Shown here piece after piece: positions 43,993 through 56,290 of a stretch of 64,000 nt of DNA. This DNA comes from Rhodamnia argentea. Lineage: Eukaryota; Streptophyta; Magnoliopsida; Myrtales; Myrtaceae. Where the stretch lies: positions 20,973,015-21,037,014 of the forward strand of contig NC_063157.1 of NCBI RefSeq assembly GCF_020921035.1, written 5' to 3'. Under the pieces are notes generated by a model. It did not search any database. It was not told the origin of the DNA and saw only the letters and a program-made list of their open reading frames with translations. The position numbers and the translations under genes were made by a program. Position 1 is the first letter of the stretch, and every line of letters starts with the position of its first letter.

Positions 43993-44990
43993 CCTTCCTT
44001 ATTGGTGTAGTACAGTCTGTACAGAGATCTTGGTAATCGTTGACTCTCTGTCGCTAGAGACCAAACAAGTATTTGATGTTGACCAGCTGTAAGGAAAGCC
44101 AAAAAGAGAGAGGATGTTTTGCGTTCGAAATCACAATCTGCTTTGTAGTTCCCAATCTCATCTCATGTTCTTTTGTTTTTCGAATAGGTTGTTCTTTGAG
44201 AACTAGATAGGAATTTTGAAATCAGGAGATTAGAAAGAGAAAAGGAGGGAGGAAAAAAAAAATTATACTTAAACTGTTTTACTTGTCACTGTGATGCCAA
44301 GGGTTCATATAAAGATTGGGAAATTAAAAACGAAATAAAGAATCAAGAGTTTCGACTAGATAAGCACGTCATACTTCATCGGCACTAAGGCTTTGTTTAT
44401 TTCACTGAAAATAAATGATTTCGATAATATTTTCCTAATAATATCACTCGTATTGTTTGAAGTAATTAGTCAATGAAAAATATTTTAACTATTAATAAGA
44501 ATATATCTCTAAAAAATTTTGTAGACAATGAAAATATCTTTCGTTAGTTCATTTTTATAAGTGATATGAGCGATCATTTTTAGTATAATCGATTGCCATA
44601 CTGGAAAAAAAAATTGCGAAACCTCATTCATTTTTTTCCCGCCTTCACTTTAGAGTAGGCTACTTATCCAAATGTGAAATGCACATAGACTTTGTCCCCG
44701 ATTTGGTTCATGATGACATAAAACGATTATGATCCAACCGGATGTCACAAAATCATGGAAGGGAACCTATTTACTAATTATTCGATTTCTTGCAAATTTC
44801 CTAATCTAACGTGGGTGTCTTGCTTTGATTATATGTGAGACGTGGGCTTACTTTGATGTACAAAAGGTAGGTCGTGATATGTACCGCCTCATCAATATAC
44901 AGAATGATCGGAAATTATGGGGGTTTCAATCCCATCCTATTGTAAATTACAAATCCGTTAATCATGAGAAACCAAACATGAGTCTTGTAG
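43993..44990. repeat. SOT 3' flank without its gene
   Basis: From ccttccttattgg onward this matches the flank after SOT-2 (14113-15050) and SOT-3. The remaining part of that flank and the whole coding region are missing. Together with 42860-42990 it marks a deleted SOT copy. Confidence 0.65.
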
Positions 44991-46446
44991 GGTATAAAGT
45001 GGGTGCAGAAGCGGGGAAAATAAGTTAAAAGTATACCAAAAAATGGTAATATCTCTTAAAAATTGGGGTAAAAGCTTATTTAGGGTGCGTTTGTTTGAAT
45101 GAAAGTATTTTCCAGACTTCCACCCATTTGGTTTATCGAAAATGACTTAATCAACGAAAAGCACGATCTATGAAAAATTCATACATAAAATTGGGATGAT
45201 GAATTTCTAACTCTAAAGAGATGAAAACACTTTTCGGAATTGTTCATCTCGAATTAATTTTCCAATTCAGTCGATTTTTGTTATCGAGAATATCAACAGT
45301 ACTTTACTTATGATATTGAACTCAATCATTCTTTATCTTGGATCTCCCCACAAATACTATAGTGTGGAAAAGATTCAATGAGCAATTGCACCGAGAGACC
45401 TCGATTTTTCTATGGCCGAAAGAATGCGGACAAGATATAAGGAAAGCATGCTTCGTCTCGCTTGCATTGAACCTAATGAAGATCAGTTTACTCCAACATC
45501 TACGTTACAACAAGGGATGTGCTATTCTGGAGCAATTAGCCTAGAAGCTCCAGTATTACGTGATTTGTGACTGAAAGCACCCAAACAACTAGAAAAATGA
45601 CGCATCTTTTCGCACCCCCATGGTTCGCCCCCTTTCCAAACCGCGGCCAAGCCCCTCCTGTAGCGATTCTCCCTTTCCCCTCATCCTCGTCCTCGCCCTT
45701 TCCCTTTTGTTTTTCTATTTCTCATATCATCAACTCCTTCTTGAAGATTTTTTCGTTAATTTCAAACGATTCCGTTCACTTCTTCCTCGTGGAGAGTTTT
45801 ATCCAGTGAGCTCGGAAGTTCAAAGCGTGAGTGTCTTGAAAGAATCAGCTATTCCGAATTTGCTTGCTCGTTTTTGCTCTAGTGCTTGCTCCATATAAAT
45901 AGCAAGGCTTTTCTCTATTGCTTCAGAAGCCGGCTTATTTGAACGTAATTTTGTAATCAGTTGGTATTTCTTTTGCGAGTCTTCTCTCCCGATCTAGAGT
46001 TAAATTTTGATTCGGATACTCTTCTATTCCTATTTGGAAATAGATCTGGAATTTATAAGACATTTTCTGTACTTTGTCAACCTGTTGGAGTTGTTCTTAT
46101 CTTTTTTCAATGATGGTGTTGGGAACGCCGAACATAGACGCACACAGCCTTTTGGCAAAGCCGTAAGTGGAGAAGAATATCTCGGTGTGTGCTCATCATT
46201 AATGTGAGATTCGGTGATTGATCACCTTTTGGGCTATGATGTTATTTCATACCCATCTTTATGGTGGATTGAGCGAGTCTCTATAGGTTGTATTTAGTTG
46301 ATTTATCTTTCGGATTTATTTGTTTAGTTTGATTTTCATCTTTATATTGAAGCAATGTACCTCTCTTTCTAGTAAAATTAAAATATTGCTTTTGAACAAA
46401 AAAAAATAGAAAAACTCATTGCGGTCCAACTTTTCTATCCCCCGTT
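44991..46446. repeat. Intergenic, with a second SOT-1-type 3' flank
   Basis: About 45270-45520 matches the SOT-1 3' flank (8893-9160). About 45060-45270 is a MITE end (gggtgcgtttgtttgaatg). About 45560-46400 has a pyrimidine-rich leader-like part and an A-rich end (near 46395), perhaps a retroelement 3' region. The ORFs at 45567 and 45620 are low-complexity and I do not call them. Confidence 0.4.
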
Positions 46447-47033
46447 GGGAAAAGTACCAAAAAACAACTAAACCTATTGCATTGGCAACATTTCAGTGCA
46501 AAACTTTTTAATTTGACCAATTGAGTCCTAAACCTTTTTGCATTAGTACCAATTGAGTCCTTATAATCAATTTTACCAAAAATCACTAATGTGAATGCCG
46601 GTCATCCTATAAAGCACGGCTGGTGCTGACATTAACATTTTTATATTTTAAATTGACTAATAGTTTTTTTTTTTTATTTTTTCCCTTTTTTTGAAATTTT
46701 TTTTTCTGTTGGCCAACAAGGGCCGTGGCTCCCTCACTTGGCCCAAATCAGGCAAGGGCGTCGTGGCCCTAGCTGGCCAGGAAAAAAAAATGAAGAAGTA
46801 AAGCCCAGATAAAGAAAAATAACGAAAAAAAAGAAATTATCAAAAAGTTCACAATATTATTACATGAATAATAACAATTGTCCACGACGTCAGCGCCCCG
46901 ATCAAAATTTGCCGAATGGACTCAATTAGTATCGATGCAAAAGAAAAATTAGGACTAAATTGTTCTAATTAAAAGATTTAGGATTGAATTGGTACTAATG
47001 TGATAAATTTAGGATTTTTTTAGTACTTTTCCC
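46447..47033. mobile_element. Non-autonomous Mutator-like element
   Basis: The inverted ends GGGAAAAGTACCAAAAAAC and TTTTTTAGTACTTTTCCC run inward as 'aaacctattgcattggcaac' phrases around a core with ggccaacaagggccgtgg. The flanks atcccccgtt and atcccctatt (46437-46446, 47034-47043) agree at 8 of 10 positions and are probably a target duplication. A relative is at 53945-54575. Confidence 0.65.
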
Positions 47034-48398
47034 ATCCCCTATTCAAAACTTTGCTCCAAGACATTCCATTCGTTTATCCACAAAACAGATAACTAAGAAA
47101 AAAGAAGTGAGAAAGAGTCTTTGTTAGTTATGACGATAGCCTATATCCGATAGCGTAAACTGCTACAGGTTTACACTTGATATAAGCATTCAAGAACGCA
47201 ATCTCTTTTCTTGTTCATTCAGTCACGCACGTAAAACTAGTACGAATATCATCCATGGAGATATGAAACACTTTTGCTTTTAACAAAAAGATCTATCGAA
47301 CGGTAACAAGCACCGGCAGCGACCAAACCAATCCAACCCTGCTCCAGTGTCGACCACCCTTGAGCTCCAAAGTTCTTTTGGTAGTCCATGTCAACTTTTT
47401 TTTTTTTTTTTAACATGGTGATTCGTGAAGCACGGAATATAGATTATGAAATTTGTGGATCGAAAAGAGGGAGAGAGACTAAACTGTGTTCTTGTGATGC
47501 CAGAGGATTGACATGAATAGCTTAAGGATCAACAATGAAGTGGGAATTCTCTTGACGTCCAACAAAATCTAAATGAACATTGAAAGTTTGGGCAACTGTG
47601 GCCATCACACAAGTGTGGAATCTGTTCAAGTGCTCCCAAAACCGGGAGTAGTCCACTCGTCCAAATGTATATTCCTCTTGGTCCTAGAGCCAAAATCGGA
47701 TGGGTCGCGTCTTGAAGCTCATGCAATTTCCTACGTGAATCGACACGAAATGCATAACGAACTTGCCAAGCCAAAATCTCGCAAAAACTCACGAAAGAAA
47801 CCTAGACCGCTGTACCCTCTTGCCCAGTAAGGAACAAGCACAAGTAATCGTGCTCGGACGCAGAGATTTCGGAAGGCGAGCACTTACTTCTACTTTTGAA
47901 CCGAATGAAAAATCGTGATACCTCGAACTTCATCCAGAGATTTCGGTGTAAATACTAAATAGTAAGTTGGCTATTTTCTTGATGGGCCCTCAAATGTGAG
48001 TAGCTCACTCAGCTCTGTAATGGATGCCCACGTTTCATGCACTTCTAAGATGTGATTGGGGTCTTGCGTAGTTCTGTAAAAAAGACATGAAAGTTCGATT
48101 CCAACTGCCACTGGTTAGCTTTTCAGCATGTGATGTATAAAAAGCGAACCGGGAGAAGCCCGAGTTCCAGCCTTGGCAACATGTAGATGCATGAAAAAAT
48201 CAACTGCGATGTGGCAATCACGCAAAATGGTCCCCCAACTCTGACAATAATACGTCCGTGTTTTGATTTTGCGGCCTGAGATTTCTCCTCTGCAAACGAC
48301 AAGGACGGAGGAGAATTGCGGGGAAAAGATATCATAGCTGTCCAAGGTGCGGATTTATCAGTTGGGTTGATGCTAAAATCGCTCAATAACTGAAGATT
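47034..48398. repeat. Intergenic blocks between lost and present SOT units
   Basis: About 47440-47930 is another copy of the 2850-3480 block (with the bases agagccaaaatcgga, an empty hAT site). About 47950-48400 is a copy of the 9760-10250 block. The minus-strand ORF 47529-47792 is the longest in this repeat and is not recognised. Confidence 0.4.
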
Positions 48399-48698
48399 GT
48401 GTTGAAAAAAAAAAAAAATCTTCTAGGGGCCAATGTCAAAGGGAAAACCGTGTCGACCCAGCATGAGGATAATAGTAGTTCCATGGAAGCCGAAGTGAGA
48501 GCTCTCAAGACACTAATGAAACGCGAGAAGCAAGATGCGGCAAAGCTCAAGAAAGAAAATTCCAGATTGAAGATGGTGTCGATTGCGTCCCAGATGATTT
48601 TAGCTCACCTTTGTTGGAAATCTGTAGGAGAAGGATGTGCAAAGTTGGCCATAGACTGGTCAGTAGACATTGATTGTGTAAAGGCATGTGTGAGTTGA
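48399..48698 (+). pseudogene. Coiled-coil-like coding fragment, repeated in shorter form
   Basis: A 99-codon ORF contains MEAEVRALKTLMKREKQDAA followed by KLKKENSRLK, a charged helix with heptad-like spacing, and then a Cys-containing tail. Shorter, diverged copies start at 5487, 30190 and 57009 (MEAEVS then unrelated). Similar DNA in four units shows an old piece of coding sequence spread by duplication. I do not recognise the family. Confidence 0.35.
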
Positions 48699-50260
48699 TG
48701 TTTTGTAATCGTGACATGTTTGGTAGAAATGAAATTCCGTGGGGACAATGCAATGTTCGGATTTTGCACGTATTAGTTCCATGCAGACATTTTCACATAT
48801 GAAATGGTCTAATTTCGCACACATTTCTTCTTCTTCTTTTTGGCATAGGAAATTTGCTAGCCATAGTCTCAGATTGCACATATGATTCCCTTGCAGACAT
48901 GCTTTGCACGTCGCTTTTATCGGGCACGGTTTGAATTGGAAATGATAATTAATAGAAAAGTTTAGAAAATAAAAGCATATTTCATTCCAATAAAAGAGGG
49001 ATTGCAGAAGATAATATCTACCGCAAGGCACTGGATCTCAGCCATGTAGTGCGTTTTCCCAGCACATGGAAGGTCTCGTCAACAAGTGCAAATTCCCTCC
49101 CATTGTCACCATCACCGTCCCCATCATCTCCTGTGCTCCTGTGTTGCTCTCTTAGGGCTAATACAAAGATTTAATACTACGGAAAATTTTACAATAATAT
49201 ACCTTTGATAAATTTATTTTAAATTAATTTTTTAACCACTGAAAATCTTAAATTAATATACTTATGATAAATTTACTTTCCTTTGCCTTTTATTAAATTG
49301 AATTAATATCACAAAAAATATCAAATTATTATACATGTGACAAATGGATGGTAAAAACCTCAACTACACACGTTATCCAACTCGGTAATTTGACTGTAAA
49401 ATTCAATTAAAATTAATACAGGATAAATTTATCACAAATGTACTAATCTGGGTGTTTAATACATTTATCACTAATGTACCAGGTTGCGTTTTTTTCAAGG
49501 TTTTATCTCTAATACAAACCACCAGTTTAAGCCCCACGGTCAATGGGAAACACTGTCGAGTTTGTGCTTTTCCAATCTTCATCATCTTAAAATGTCGCAT
49601 AGCTCACGTCGTTTTTTTGTTAATTTCGGGCGGGGCATAGCCGGAGTTGTATGGATTATCACTAGAGATGATGCAGTACCTTCTATTGCTATTTGCGTGT
49701 GTGCGTGTAATAATTCAAACACGTGATTGCACGACATGACATGACGTGTTTGGATTATTTGAATGATACAGTTTGACAGTGAAAAAGGGCAGAAGCATGC
49801 ACAAGAGCGTCACCATCAAGTGCCTTTTGCTTGATAAGTTTAATAGAGTTTAAAAAAAAATCACGCAATCGCTTTCAATCTCGTCCATCATATCACGCAA
49901 CCGATTTTCCAATTCGTCCCCGACGCATGCTGTTCGATTGGAGAGAACGCGTTTGTTCTTCTCACGTAAGGAAGTAAATCGATTCGGATTGAACTCGGAA
50001 AAACCTCGGTGAATTCGAGATACCGAGTCTTCGTGTACATCCCGGCGGATTATTTGCATTTGCGATAATTGAAAGGGAGTGCACGGAGGAAAATTAAAAT
50101 CGATTTCTCATATCAAAATGTAAAAAATATTTTTCAGATCATTTTTAGATTTTAGCCAAACATAAAAAAATAATGTCATTTTTCAGAAAAAAAAAAAAAA
50201 GAAACGGCTTCTTGAAATATATTTTCCTAGAACATCATATTTTTCGCGAAACGAATGGAG
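48699..50260. other. Unassigned region
   Basis: Only scattered matches are visible: aataaaagcatatttcattcc at 48968 as in 5726, and a MITE end with ttttcgcgaaacgaatgg near 50230. The minus-strand ORF 49850-50059 (69 codons, Arg/Glu-rich) has no recognised motif. Nothing else is supported. Confidence 0.3.
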
Positions 50261-51765
50261 TTGTTGATAAATAGCAGTTACTACTTGTCAAATCGAAACA
50301 TATTTACTGCTTGTCAAATCAAAACAAGGTCAATGGTTTACATATCTAGAGGTAAATCAGTTATCATTTTATAAGTTATAAGACAAGTTGTCAACGGCAC
50401 TATTAGTAGAGTATCTCGAAACAATGATAGTAACGCAAATAGGAATTTACAGTGTTAAAATAATTATCTACTGCTTAAGCTATAAATGTTTGACCGACGT
50501 TACCGGTAAAGCTTAAGAAGTTTTAAGAATAATTAGCAATCTAATCTTGGATTTAAGCAAGTTGAGATTGTTATTTGTGTGTTACTTTACGGACGATTGA
50601 TTGGACCATTGAGTTACAAATCATCCGTTACTTATAGATCATATTTCAAATTCACTATCTATTATTCAAATTTACCTTGAACAGAACAAATTTCCGTTTC
50701 GTGACGCACAAAATGTTGAAAATATGCATTACAATTTCAATCGTGTGTTTGGTGCCCTCTTTGACGTCACCTAGGCCGACATGAGTGTTGTACCTAACAA
50801 TAATTGAGCCGGGATATATTAGAGGTCTATTTGCACCAAAATGTGATCATGCCGTGGACATGTGGTTAAAGCAAGATGTATCGTTAAACATGTGACTAAT
50901 CATCCACGATTAATGTCGGTAAGAGTACTAGTGCATTTCGCTAATTGTCACCAATCTGTTGCCGATATACGATGATGAAAAGCCAACAATAATATATAAG
51001 GGTACCGATTAGTAAAGATCAATCTATTAGCTGCGAAATTGGCACGCCCAATAATCGTCATAATCGGAGTTAGATGCTACATAATAGAGAAAAGGGATTA
51101 ACACATATCTGGTTTAGAACACATCTTGATGCAAAATGACAACGATTCTCGAAACGCAAGCGCTTCTCTTGTATTCCCTCTCGGTTATGCTGATCAAATG
51201 AGACAACCGTCAATAAACGAAAAGGTACGTTTCGATTTCCGCATTAGAGGGTTAGATAAGGGACTTAAGCCTATTTATAAAGTTTCTAGCCACGGGCTCT
51301 CTTATTACGGTTGAACCTAACTAGGCCCACACTAGTTAGTTTCACATTAAACTAATTAAGAATCTTTATACCTTATCTTACGGACCAATTCCTTAAATGG
51401 TAAAATGTAAATCCGTATTAGAAAAATTATTACACGATAAGACATCAAAGTGTTGGAAGAAAGACTAACACATTAAGATACGGTTGCGAATTCGAAGACA
51501 TTGGAAAATAGAGTGTTTGCAATCATGGGACAGCCGACATGCGTGATTCGTCCTTTAATCGACGAACCAACTGTCAATTTAAAAGGACAGAGAATGACAT
51601 TAGGCGAAAGAGATTTCGCCGTGGGAGAAATTCGGACAAAACAGGTTTTGTCACGTGCACAAAGTGACAAAACAAAAAAAAAATTGAAAAACTAACACTC
51701 AACTAGCAATAAAGAGATCAGTGCTTACCATTCATCTGATTGTATCGATTCTTACTCGAACATCA
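50261..51765. promoter_or_regulatory. SOT-5 upstream region
   Basis: About 50270-50700 is a diverged copy of the shared SOT upstream block. About 50700-51640 appears unique in the window. A G-box CACGTG at 51652-51657, in gtcacgtgcacaaag, aligns with that of SOT-2. The ORFs 51126-51314 and 51501-51695 have no motif. Confidence 0.45.
51652..51657 (+). promoter_or_regulatory. G-box CACGTG before SOT-5
   Basis: The core lies about 110 bases before the ATG, at the same distance as in SOT-2, and is followed by a gcacaaag/gcataaag sequence. Conservation between two well-separated copies favours function. Confidence 0.5.
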
Positions 51766-52776
51766 ATGGCACACCAGCAACTTTCTTCGCAGTCCGCCAT
51801 CGTGGGCAGTGAAGAAGATGATGAGGAAGCCATTGATGAACTCATTGCTTCACTTCCCCAAAGGAAAGGCGTGGTTCGTCCTTTCCAGTCCCTCTACCAA
51901 AACTTCTGGTGCCCCACCTATGTGCTTCCGAACGTGATTGCGTTCCAGCGGCACTTCCAAGCGAAACACAAGGACATACTCCTGGTTTCTCAGCCCAAAT
52001 CGGGGACCACCTGGCTCAAGGCCCTGGTGTTCTCCGTCGTCAACCGCTCCCACTTCGACATCTCCAGCACGCCCTTGCTCACTTCCCACCCCCATCACCT
52101 CGTCCCTTTCTTCGAGTACCAGCTGTATGGAAGCAACCCGAGGCCTGACCTCGACGGCCTGGCAGAGCCGCGGCTCTTCTCGACGCACATCCCTTACGCA
52201 TCCTTGGCGGAGTGCGCCAAGCGGTCGGACTGCCGGATCATATACATCTGCCGGAACCCATTGGACACCGTGGTTTCCTCTTGGCACTTCTACCTCGAGA
52301 TGGCGCGGTCGCAGGACCAGCCGGAGTGGTCCCTGGAAGAGCATTTCGAGACGTATTGCCAAGGAAAAACATCGTTCGGGCCCTTTTGGGAACACATGGT
52401 GGGGTATTGGAAGGAGAGCTTGGAGAGGCCACACAAGGTGTTGTTCCTCAAGTATGAGGACTTGAAGGAAGACATTGTAGGACAGCTGAAGAAGGTGGCC
52501 GGGTTCGTGGGGCTTCCCTTCACCGAGGTGGAAGAGGAGGGAGGTGTGATCCAACAGATAGCCAAAATGTGTAGCCTGAAGACCCTCAAGGACCTGGAGG
52601 TCAACAAATCCGGCGAATTGCCGGCGATGAATATCAAGGTTGAGAAGAGAAGCTATTTCAGGAAAGGGGAGGTGGGCGATTGGGTCAACCATCTCACTCC
52701 TTCCATGGTGGATCGCCTCAGTAGCATCATGAAAGAGAAGATGAGCCCCTTTGGGTTACAGTTCAAAACACGTTAA
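51766..52776 (+). CDS. Cytosolic sulfotransferase SOT-5
   Basis: The intact 336-residue sulfotransferase has PKSGTTW (77-83), catalytic His141 in STHIPY, YICRNPLDTVVSS with R163 and S171, and RKGEVGDW (299-306). The start is the ATG at 51766 (MAHQQLSSQS), equal to the other copies. The frame is open to a GTG at 51721, but this is leader sequence. Compared with SOT-2 it has a few extra residues between the PAPS loop and the catalytic His (YGSNPRP), a region that shapes the acceptor pocket in this fold, so its substrate may differ. A long minus-strand ORF over it (51850-52692) is a codon-bias shadow. Confidence 0.94.
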   Translation: MAHQQLSSQSAIVGSEEDDEEAIDELIASLPQRKGVVRPFQSLYQNFWCPTYVLPNVIAFQRHFQAKHKDILLVSQPKSGTTWLKALVFSVVNRSHFDISSTPLLTSHPHHLVPFFEYQLYGSNPRPDLDGLAEPRLFSTHIPYASLAECAKRSDCRIIYICRNPLDTVVSSWHFYLEMARSQDQPEWSLEEHFETYCQGKTSFGPFWEHMVGYWKESLERPHKVLFLKYEDLKEDIVGQLKKVAGFVGLPFTEVEEEGGVIQQIAKMCSLKTLKDLEVNKSGELPAMNIKVEKRSYFRKGEVGDWVNHLTPSMVDRLSSIMKEKMSPFGLQFKTR

Positions 52777-52822
52777 GTGTGGATCACTTTCACTTTCTCT
52801 GCGTGTGCGTGTGCCATTAGGA

Positions 52823-53079
52823 ATAAGCCAAGTTAATAATGGATGGATCTGCCGTTCATCCTTATTGGTGCAGTACAGAGAACTCGAGAATCCTTGACTT
52901 CTCTGTCGCACAAGTATTTTCATTTGATGCTGATCAGGTGTACGGTGATTAGACTTCATCTGATCTACCGTAAAGTTGAGTGATAAGCCAAGTTAATAAC
53001 GGATGGATCTGCCGTCCTCCTTATTGGTGCAGTACAGAGAACTCAAGAATCCTTGACTCCGCTGTCGCACAAGTATTTT
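52823..53079. repeat. Tandem duplication in the SOT-5 3' flank
   Basis: About 98 bases (52823-52920, ataagccaagttaataa... to cacaagtatttt) recur at 52983-53079. The single-copy counterpart follows SOT-4 and SOT-6. Confidence 0.85.
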
Positions 53080-53345
53080 ATGCTTGAGTTGGGTAGTGTC
53101 GTGTAAACTACTCCAACCCTGTAATGGTTGTACGTGTTGTCATATATGTAAAAAATAATCCAAGTCTTTCTTTTCTTCCCTTAGTCTCAGATGAATTCAT
53201 TTTCTCCTAAATCTTTAGCAAAGGATCGAACATATTTCTCTTTAGATCTAAAGTTTAAATCATATTGAGCTCCTTGTTTCAATGAAGGGAGACGACTCTT
53301 TAATGACAAGACTAATAATTGCGTGCTATTACTTCGCAATTTCAT

Positions 53346-53346
<1 letters not shown>

Positions 53347-53385
<39 letters not shown>
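53347..53385. repeat. (AAT)n microsatellite
   Basis: About 13 AAT units stand in the 3' region of SOT-5. Confidence 0.9.
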
Positions 53386-53589
53386 GACATTCGCATCATT
53401 ATGATCGACATTCACACACTACTTTTAGCTCCGTTTGTTTCATGGAAAATAAATGATTTGGAAAATGTCTTCCTAAAAATGATCACTTGTATCCCTTAAA
53501 ATAATAAGCCAATGAAAATATTTTTATTATGGAGAATAATTCATGTCTTAATATATGCATATACGACGAAAATATTTCTTGTCGGAACA

Positions 53590-53944
53590 GTTTTTTCTTT
53601 GGCATTGCTGCGAATTTTAGCATTGACCCGGCTGATAAATCCGAATCTTCCACCGTTATGATATCTTTTTCCTGGTTTCTCCTTCGTCTTGCCATTTTCA
53701 GAAGAGATCTCAGGCCACAAAATGAAGACACAGACGTTTTATTGCCGGCTGGAGGGATCATTGCCACAACTCAGTCGATATTTTCACGGATCTAGATGTC
53801 ACCAAGACTGGAATTGGGGCTTCTCCGGGGTCCGAGTTTTATACATCACATGTTAAAAGGCTAACCGGTGGCTAGGCCAGCCCGTTCGCATAGAACTTTC
53901 GTTCTCTTTGTAACTGGACTACACAGTTGGCACATTCATGGCGA
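53590..53944 (-). repeat. Inverted copy of the SOT upstream block
   Basis: This is the reverse complement of about 9900-10230, including cacatgttaaaaggctaacc against ggttagctttttgaacatgtg. It continues inverted at 54590-54700 beyond the nested element. It is the only inverted piece of this block in the window. Confidence 0.6.
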
Positions 53945-54575
53945 GAAAAAAGTACCAAAAAAATCTCAAATTTATTGCATTGATGCCAATGCGGTCATAA
54001 ATTTTTTACAATTCTGACAATTGAGTCAATCTGGCCAATTTTAACATGAAATCACTTATGTAGAGCCCAACCATATTACGGGGCGTGCCCGGCGCTATCG
54101 CTAGTATTTTTAATATTTTTTTAAAAAACATTGAATTTCTAAAAGATTTTCCTTTCTTTTTTTTTATTTCATCTTGGCCGACGAGGGACTTCATGGCCTC
54201 ACTTGGAGATTGCAGACGAGGTGGTCCCTACTCAGATCTGGCAAGGGCCTTCATGGTCTCACTTGTGATCGGTGAGACCGCGATGTCCTCGTCCACAGCC
54301 ATCGTGCCCGCGGGAGAGGCTGCAAAGGCCCTCGTCCGGGGCCTTCGTCGGCCCCATCGATTATGGGTGAGGTCACCCTTGCCAGCAAGAATGAAATGAA
54401 AAAATAAAAAAGTAATTAAAAAAATTGAAAAAAAGTCTATTTTAGTGCCAACTGCGCCGCGTAAAACGGCCGACGTCCACGCCAGCAATTTATGAACTCA
54501 ACTGCACAAATGCAAAAACTTTAAAACTGAATTGACATCAACGCAAATAGGTTTAGCACTTTTTTTATACTTTTC
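53945..54575. mobile_element. Non-autonomous Mutator-like element in the inverted block
   Basis: The inverted ends gaaaaaagtaccaaaaaaat and gcactttttttatacttttc resemble 46447-47033. The GC-rich core has no gene. The target duplication is not clear. Confidence 0.5.
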
Positions 54576-55130
54576 ATTGCCTTGCCACAAACCCCAAGCA
54601 AATCTTAGATGTGTATAAATCGTGGGCACGTTCCCTGGCTTGGTCCATATCAAAAGCGACCACAGCCATACATTGGAGCTAAAGTTCATGCATATTTAAG
54701 ATTTTCCTGCAATCTGCGAGAAGGTGATCAACGTGCCAACTCTGTGGTCTTGTTACAGAGATGAGGAATGTTCAATGCAAGCGAAAACAACTCAAAAAAC
54801 CCAATCAGCTACTCAATTTATTGCATGGCAACAGACTCAACCAGCATGCTCATGAAGGAAAGCATGCGCCCCCTCTCTCCCTGAGCTTTATGAAGATTAG
54901 TTTACTCAACATCCATGTAAGGAGAGAGGATTTTTTCTGGTGCATGATAGCCTAGAAAGTTGCAGTACTAGGTCAAACGCAAAAAAGAAAAATCAATGAC
55001 CATGACTTGTAACTTTTGGCCTGAAAGCACCCAGCGACCATTCCCAATTGAGAAGGCTGATGAAGCGAAGGTCCATTATAGTCTCTTAAAATAGAATTTC
55101 TTTTTCCCTTGATCCATTCGGAAAATGATT
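54576..55130. repeat. Mosaic of array fragments
   Basis: Here are the rest of the inverted block (54590-54700), a fragment like the palindrome arm (54770-54845, ctcaatttattgcatggcaa) and a decayed SOT-1-type 3' flank (54850-55030). No gene. Confidence 0.4.
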
Positions 55131-55769
55131 TAGAGGTGTCAATATGGGTTGAAAACTAATATTTTAACCTATGTTCAATCAAATGGGTCAAATACGAGTT
55201 AGTTAAGTTCTAATAAATTGATTGTTAATGGGTATTAATTTTAAGCCTAATTATATGAGGGTTGTAAATGGGTTTGTCTTTGAACCAATTTAGCTAGACA
55301 AACTCAACCCATTTACAATTTACTTAGCTTGTAAAAGTTATTTTTTATTTTTTATAAGTAAAAGAAAGAAAGAAAAACTAAAATTAAAATTAAAAATATA
55401 AAAACTGAACTAGAATGTCGCCGGTTGCCACCGTCGGCCGCCAATTGCCGTCTTCGGCCGCCGGACAAAAGGAAAAGAAAGTAGAAAACGAAAATAAAAT
55501 AAGAAATACTTTTAAAAAATTCACTAAATTTGTATTGCATAAAAGTGTCTTAGCAATATCATTTTTCTTAACAAATTATAAGAGATAAATATTTCATGAT
55601 TTAGTTCGATATAGAAATGTTTAAGTAATACGGGCGAGTCGGGTCGGGTATGGGTCGTTAGATTTATACCGTGTGAAAATGGATCAAAACAGGTTAAATG
55701 GGGCAATAAGGGTTGGACCATACTCAACTCAATCCAAACCCGAGTCGGCCCACTCATTTGACATCTCTA
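55131..55769. mobile_element. hAT-like MITE
   Basis: The inverted ends are TAGAGGTGTCAA and TTGACATCTCTA. GGAAAATG occurs at 55770-55777 and at 55120-55127, three bases before the left end, a possible 8-bp target duplication. The interior has 'gggtcgggt'-type phrases also present in the palindrome arms. Confidence 0.55.
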
Positions 55770-56290
55770 GGAAAATGGAAGGACTTTATTAACCTAATGA
55801 ATTATGTCTATTGTTCATTCAGTGGCACATGATAAACAAGTCTGAATATCATCCATAGAGTTGCCTCTACTTTTACTCTTTGTTCATTTGTCGGATTTTC
55901 TCCTCTTCTTTTATCTATCTTTTTAAATCGAGTAACATCTATCTGCCTTTACATCATTATCAGGAAAAAAACAACTACGAGAAAGACTTTTGAAATTTTG
56001 TTTTGTGTGCGCTTTAGAAATTGTATTCATTTCAAGAAACTGTGGCCTTAATGAAATTTTGTGAATGATTGATGCGGAAAAGGGGCAAAAGGTGAGTATC
56101 TATGTTGGTAACCTACAAAAGGTGAGGATAAAATTGGAAAGAGAAGAAAAGGTGGGTGTATGTTCTTCAAGGAATCGTCACATAAGATGAAATGTGGAGT
56201 GAACTTAGGAGCCGATGGAGATAAAGCAGCCAATAATTTCAAGGCAGCGACAACAATTGGATGTCCCACTCAACCGTGAACATTGCCATC
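55770..56290. other. Region before the SOT relic
   Basis: I recognise no gene or repeat with confidence. The minus-strand ORF 56048-56269 has no motif. Confidence 0.3.

Noticed and set aside
45567..45898. Pro/Ser-rich ORFs at 45567 and 45620
   Set aside because: They are pyrimidine-rich low-complexity DNA with two overlapping frames and no motif, more like a leader or retroelement stretch.
49850..50059. 69-codon Arg-rich minus-strand ORF
   Set aside because: No homologue is recognised, there is no second copy in the window, and the length is within chance expectation.
51850..52692. 280-codon minus-strand ORF over SOT-5
   Set aside because: It is an antisense shadow of a GC-rich coding region. 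Similar shadows lie over the other SOT genes and none has an independent motif.
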